DNA of 64,000 bases from Hymenobacter guriensis (GTDB lineage: Bacteria; Bacteroidota; Bacteroidia; Cytophagales; Hymenobacteraceae). Location: positions 248,001 to 312,000 of the forward strand of contig NZ_JADWYK010000002.1 of assembly GCF_015773195.1 (NCBI RefSeq). Direction: 5' to 3'. Under the pieces are notes generated by a model, which saw only the letters and a list, made by a program, of their open reading frames with translations, had not been told where the DNA came from and searched no databases. The number at the start of each line of letters is the position of its first letter. The first letter of the stretch is position 1. A program made the translations under genes and the position numbers. Positions 61,698 to 64,000 of this stretch are shown here, one piece after another.

Positions 61698-63782
61698 ATG
61701 CAGCAATTTTTACGCAGAGTCAAACAGATAGCCTTGCCCATTGCCATCAGCAGCTGGCTGTTGCTTCTGTTTATGATGCTGATGCGTACTGGCGGCATCC
61801 CTCTGCAGCTCTCCATCCCCAACTGGGCGCTGCTGCTGACCCAGGGCGTGTTTGCCGCCGCGGTATTTATGCACCGCCGCTACCAGCCCGACCCGTTGCG
61901 CGGTACCGATTTCGTCGGGCTGCTACGGCGGCTGTTGCTGGGCCCCGGCCTGCTGGCTACCATCTGCGTGGGCCTGCACCTGGTGCAGCGCCTCACGGCG
62001 GCCCAGCCTTCCAACCCGGTTTTCTTCACGATTGTCTATGGCCTGAACCTGGGTTTGTTCATCGTGTTTCTGGCGTACACCTGCTACACCTGGCGGGCAC
62101 TGGTGCTGTTTCGGGCGCCGCAGCTGGTGCATAAGCAGTGGCTGTGGTTTGAGCTGATTCTGGGCGCCACCCTCTTGCTGCGCCTGCTCTATATCGATAT
62201 CCCAGCTATGCTGGCCGGTATCATTCTGGGCGGTGTTGCGGCGTTTGGCGTGTACCTGAGCACGCACCAGCGCTGGGTGGCTTATCTCAACCGCCGCCAG
62301 AAGTTCGTGGTGATTATGCTGCAGCTGGCGCTGCTGCTTTCCCTGGGCATTTTCTGCGTGTATTTCCTGCGCATTCAGTTCGACCCGCTGCTGGTAGCGC
62401 CGGAGCCCCAGCACGCATTCCTGATGCTTACGGTATTCTTCGCCGCGTTTTATGCGCTCATGGGCATGCTCGTCACGCTGTTCAACCTGCCCACGGCGGG
62501 CGTGTTTGAGCAGAAGCGCGAGGAAATGCTGAACATGCAGCGCCTCACCCAGGAAATCCAGCGCGGCCAGACGGAAGCCGAAATCTATCAGACCCTGCTG
62601 GACGCTGCCGTGCAAACCCTCGATGCCGATGCCGCCTGGTTGCGCATAGACGGCTCGCCTGGTTACCTGGGCCAGCTGCACAATATTGAAGCTGAGCAGG
62701 CCGAATCCGTGCGCGCGCTGCTGGACTCGTACAGCATCACCGAAATCGACTACCTCAACAATGACCTGGGCGGCAGCACCGGCTTCCAGCAGCTGAATCT
62801 GCCGTTCAACTCCCTGCTCATGATGCCGCTTCGCTCGCAGAAGCACCTGTATGGGGCCTTGTTTCTGTTCCGGGAGCCACGTCAGGGCTTCGAGCGCGAA
62901 AACCTGAGCGTACTGCAAACCTTCGTTAGCCAGACGATGCTCAGCGTGGAAAACCTCCAGCTCACGCAGGCTGCCATCCAGAACGAACGGTACAAGGAGG
63001 AGCTGAAGCTAGCCAGCTCGGTGCAGGACAGCCTTATTCCGAAGACCCTGCCGACCGACAACTGGTTTGAAATCAGCTCCCACGCCCAGGCGGCCCGGGA
63101 AGTAGGCGGCGACTTCTACGACTTTCTGCACCTGCCGGGCCGCCGCCTAGCCATTCTCATCGGCGACGTATCAGGCAAGGGCGTGACAGCAGCCTTCCAC
63201 ATGGCCCAGATGAAAGGCATTTTCCACGCTTTGATGCAGGAAAACCCGCTGGCCAAGGACGATAAGGACCGGTTCCCGCTGCCCAGCAAGTTTATGGCTA
63301 TGGCCAACCGGGCGCTGGTTCACTGCCTCGAAGCCTCCTCATTTATCACCGCCTCGCTCTACATCGTCGACTATGAGAACGGGGGCTTTGTGTTTGCGCG
63401 GGCCGGCCACTGCCATACGCTCTATTATCACTCTCTGAAGGAAGAAGTGTCGTACTTCCGCTCTACCGGCCTGGGCCTGGGCATCATTCGGACCGACGGC
63501 TACGAGAAACACATCAAAAACCAGTTCTACGACTACAACCCCGGCGACGTGATGGTGATTTACACCGACGGCATCGTGGAAGCCCGCGACGGGAACAAGG
63601 AAGAGTACGGGGAGGAGCGCCTGCTGGCCATGCTGGAAAAAACGTATTACCTGGAAGCCGACCAGATCAAGCAGGCTATTCTCGACGACCTCAACGAGTT
63701 CAGCTACGGCCAGCCTATCCACGACGACCAGACCCTGCTGGTTATTAAGTTCAAAACGTCCCAACCCACTAGTCCAGCTTAA
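61698..63782 (+). CDS. RsbU-like PP2C phosphatase with membrane and GAF domains
   Basis: This 694-residue protein has seven or eight membrane helices in residues 10-275, a GAF-like sensor domain at about 290-430 and a SpoIIE-type PP2C phosphatase domain from about 450. The phosphatase motifs are AREVGGDFYDF, LIGDVSGKGVTAAFHMA, FARAGHCHTLYY and YTDGIVEARD, giving the acidic metal-binding residues. It would dephosphorylate an RsbV-like antagonist, whose gene starts only 14 bases downstream. The ATG at 61698 directly precedes the first basic stretch. Confidence 0.9.
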   Translation: MQQFLRRVKQIALPIAISSWLLLLFMMLMRTGGIPLQLSIPNWALLLTQGVFAAAVFMHRRYQPDPLRGTDFVGLLRRLLLGPGLLATICVGLHLVQRLTAAQPSNPVFFTIVYGLNLGLFIVFLAYTCYTWRALVLFRAPQLVHKQWLWFELILGATLLLRLLYIDIPAMLAGIILGGVAAFGVYLSTHQRWVAYLNRRQKFVVIMLQLALLLSLGIFCVYFLRIQFDPLLVAPEPQHAFLMLTVFFAAFYALMGMLVTLFNLPTAGVFEQKREEMLNMQRLTQEIQRGQTEAEIYQTLLDAAVQTLDADAAWLRIDGSPGYLGQLHNIEAEQAESVRALLDSYSITEIDYLNNDLGGSTGFQQLNLPFNSLLMMPLRSQKHLYGALFLFREPRQGFERENLSVLQTFVSQTMLSVENLQLTQAAIQNERYKEELKLASSVQDSLIPKTLPTDNWFEISSHAQAAREVGGDFYDFLHLPGRRLAILIGDVSGKGVTAAFHMAQMKGIFHALMQENPLAKDDKDRFPLPSKFMAMANRALVHCLEASSFITASLYIVDYENGGFVFARAGHCHTLYYHSLKEEVSYFRSTGLGLGIIRTDGYEKHIKNQFYDYNPGDVMVIYTDGIVEARDGNKEEYGEERLLAMLEKTYYLEADQIKQAILDDLNEFSYGQPIHDDQTLLVIKFKTSQPTSPA

Positions 63783-63796
63783 CGTAAGCAAGCGCT

Positions 63797-64000
63797 ATGA
63801 AAATAACTCAAACCCCTTCGGACACCACGCTTACGCTAGTGCTTGATGGTGAGCTAGATGCCAGCTCGTCGGTTTTGCTCGATACGGAGCTTTCCAACCC
63901 GGCGGTGCTGAAATACCAGAAAGTCCTCATCGACTGCCAGCGGCTCAACTACATTTCTTCGGCCGGGTTAGGCGTTTTTATTTCGCATCTGCAGCGCTTT
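63797..64000 (+). CDS. STAS-domain anti-anti-sigma factor (RsbV-like), cut by window end
   Basis: The 68 visible residues begin MKITQTPSDTTLTLVLDGELD and contain the motif YISSAGLGVFI, in which one Ser is the phosphorylation site of RsbV/SpoIIAA-type antagonists. It starts 14 bases after the phosphatase gene and runs off the right edge. The pair looks like a partner-switching module. A kinase partner would be expected downstream but is not visible. Confidence 0.9.
   Translation, partial: MKITQTPSDTTLTLVLDGELDASSSVLLDTELSNPAVLKYQKVLIDCQRLNYISSAGLGVFISHLQRF

Overview
The window is GC-rich chromosomal DNA from a member of the Bacteroidota, most likely a Hymenobacter-like member of the Cytophagales. 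The evidence is a gliding-motility lipoprotein GldH gene, a subtilase with a type IX secretion (T9SS) sorting domain, a fused SecDF, BatD, a TonB-dependent receptor, several lipoproteins, and many promoter boxes of the Bacteroidota form TAnnTTTG. I see no rRNA, tRNA, CRISPR array, insertion sequence or prophage. The genus is an inference from overall gene style.

Layout. 1-12 kb: the end of a LUD-domain (LutC-like) gene, lpxH with an exported propeller-like protein, a Zn-alcohol dehydrogenase, a T9SS subtilase, an M57 metalloprotease lipoprotein, a RicT-like PSP1 protein next to gldH, a cold-shock protein and a 511-residue G/N/Q/Y/R/D-rich disordered protein. 12-26 kb: mostly housekeeping (HhH protein, RmlD-like reductase, cyclophilin, DUF2238, hemC, DNA polymerase III delta prime, GlmU-like protein with L31, rdgB, udk, secDF). 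26-30 kb: one co-directional cluster with an ECF sigma factor, a membrane-plus-barrel protein, a c-type cytochrome lipoprotein, YceI and DUF5777. 30-35 kb: NifU, OmpA-like protein, aroC, batD. 35-39 kb: two tandem pairs of exported ferritin-like proteins. 39-48 kb: queG, an AT-rich lipoprotein, ruvB, orphan genes, a HIRAN protein, DUF4268, an acyl-CoA dehydrogenase and an APC permease. 48-54 kb: a TPP-riboswitch-controlled TonB receptor and a Pnu transporter/NadR-like kinase operon. 54-60 kb: rhodanese, hrpB, an FRG-domain protein, an AT-rich orphan and an SDR. 60-64 kb: guaB preceded by a 21-bp tandem array, then an RsbU-like phosphatase and the start of an RsbV-like STAS protein.

How parts work together. 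The riboswitch, TonB receptor and nearby Pnu/kinase genes suggest vitamin (probably thiamine) uptake and salvage. The four ferritin-like genes form two transcription units, each coding for one Tat-lipoprotein-like and one Tat-like partner. All four keep the E / ExxH / E / ExxH diiron pattern. RsbU- and RsbV-like genes at the right edge look like a partner-switching module.

The most unusual non-coding structures are three different long inverted repeats that sit on or within a few bases of stop codons (16130-16286, 21781-21886, 47898-48055; the last contains a complete terminator in its loop) and the 21-bp tandem array at 59654-59870. Three AT-rich single genes (18601-18987, 40292-40870, 57976-58584) stand out from their surroundings and were probably acquired recently. 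I did not find a clearly new multi-gene system. The best candidates are the ferritin-pair locus, the sigma/barrel/cytochrome cluster and the palindromes at gene ends.
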